Position numbers and translations under genes: made by a program | Shown: positions 63,910 through 64,000 of the stretch, in pieces | Position numbering within the stretch: position 1 is the stretch's first letter | Layout: each line of letters opens with the position of its first letter | The notes under the pieces: generated by a model | Databases searched by the model: none | What the model saw: only the letters and a program-made list of their open reading frames with translations | Told to the model about the DNA's origin: nothing | From: Streptomyces sp. TBY4 | GTDB taxonomy: Bacteria; Actinomycetota; Actinomycetes; Streptomycetales; Streptomycetaceae | Direction: 5' to 3' | Assembly: GCF_024213195.1 (NCBI RefSeq) | Contig: NZ_JANAVF010000018.1 | Coordinates: forward strand, 1-64,000 | DNA: 64,000 nt

Positions 63910-64000
63910 GTGAGCCGGCGGCGGTACGTGGCCAGGGGAGTGCCGGGCGGCTACCGGATCTGGGACAACAAGGGGCGCCACTGGTGGGGCGACCACTACG
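63910..64000 (+). CDS. Start of an unknown protein (partial)
   Basis: GTG at 63910 opens a frame that runs off the window: VSRRRYVARGVPGGYRIWDN followed by KGRHWWGDHY. The basic, Trp/Tyr-rich start looks coding. An upstream ATG at 63897 gives a 5-codon frame (MDVRA) whose TGA overlaps this GTG, preceded by AGGGGGAG, so initiation may be coupled to that minigene. No family is recognised from 30 residues. Confidence 0.55.
   Translation, partial: MSRRRYVARGVPGGYRIWDNKGRHWWGDHY

Noticed and set aside
1..64000. tRNA genes, integrase, transposase or prophage genes
   Set aside because: None recognised by eye. No attachment-site direct repeats or mobile-element genes were seen; the only mobile-looking DNA is the short palindromic repeat family.

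Overview
The window is a high-GC actinobacterial chromosome segment, almost certainly Streptomyces. GC is extreme at third codon positions, starts are often GTG or TTG, and several genes look leaderless. Gene order follows the S. coelicolor block from about SCO4126 to SCO4209, recalled from memory and not searched. Developmental, mycothiol and phosphate genes typical of the genus are present (RsiG/AmfC, MshA, MshD, Pst, Ppk, Nur, GlnR).

Layout. 1-292: end of an rRNA operon (3' end of 23S, 5S, terminator). 906-8171: six minus-strand genes matching cmdABCDEF, a chromosomal type IV secretion-like membrane locus with a VirB4-like ATPase, a VirD4-like protein whose Walker A looks eroded, VirB6/TrbL-, TcpC- and VirB2-like proteins, and no relaxase. 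8588-16248: small secreted or membrane proteins, a pentapeptide protein, a LysE exporter, a thioesterase, a lytic transglycosylase-NlpC/P60 hydrolase and a PAP2 phosphatase. 16285-16698: CsoR with its operator. 16842-28510: phosphate block with DUF47-Pit, pstSCAB behind a PHO box, CHAD and polyphosphate kinase; an FG-GAP beta-propeller gene and a truncated copy sit inside it. 29002-34987: MshD, a secreted 5'-nucleotidase, a hydrolase/TetR divergent pair and a Tat-exported PI-PLC-like protein. 34967-40871: HtrA-response regulator-histidine kinase (an MprAB/PepD-like envelope-stress arrangement), LacI, and GlnR with a small ORF coupled to its start. 41272-48778: MoaD-like sulfur carrier, membrane proteins, cysteine-rich leader peptide plus sulfurtransferase and DUF1416, then a translationally coupled set of three membrane-anchored proteins of unknown function. 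48854-55932: nitrobindin-like protein, Nur, YgfZ-type protein, Dtd, RsiG, an Eis-like acetyltransferase, a PrmC-related methyltransferase, an XRE regulator with an HBHA-like protein, and DUF2516. 55963-64000: receiver-PP2C phosphatase, NlpC/P60 hydrolase, methyltransferase, MshA, YbjN-like, MFS transporter, phosphoglycerate mutase, and a partial gene.

How parts work together. Phosphate import (Pst, Pit), phosphate storage (Ppk with CHAD) and scavenging (nucleotidase, PI-PLC) cluster. Mycothiol enzymes MshA and MshD, copper and nickel regulators, and the sulfur-transfer genes form a metal/thiol theme. Cmd, RsiG and the cell-wall hydrolases connect to growth and differentiation.

Most notable signals: the cmd locus with a coupling-protein-like subunit lacking a recognisable P-loop; a 43-codon reading frame whose stop overlaps the glnR start; the three-gene membrane cassette at 45905-48557; and a dispersed GC-rich repeat that occurs between genes but is also read in the same frame inside two unrelated membrane proteins. 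All homology statements are by eye; no searches were run.
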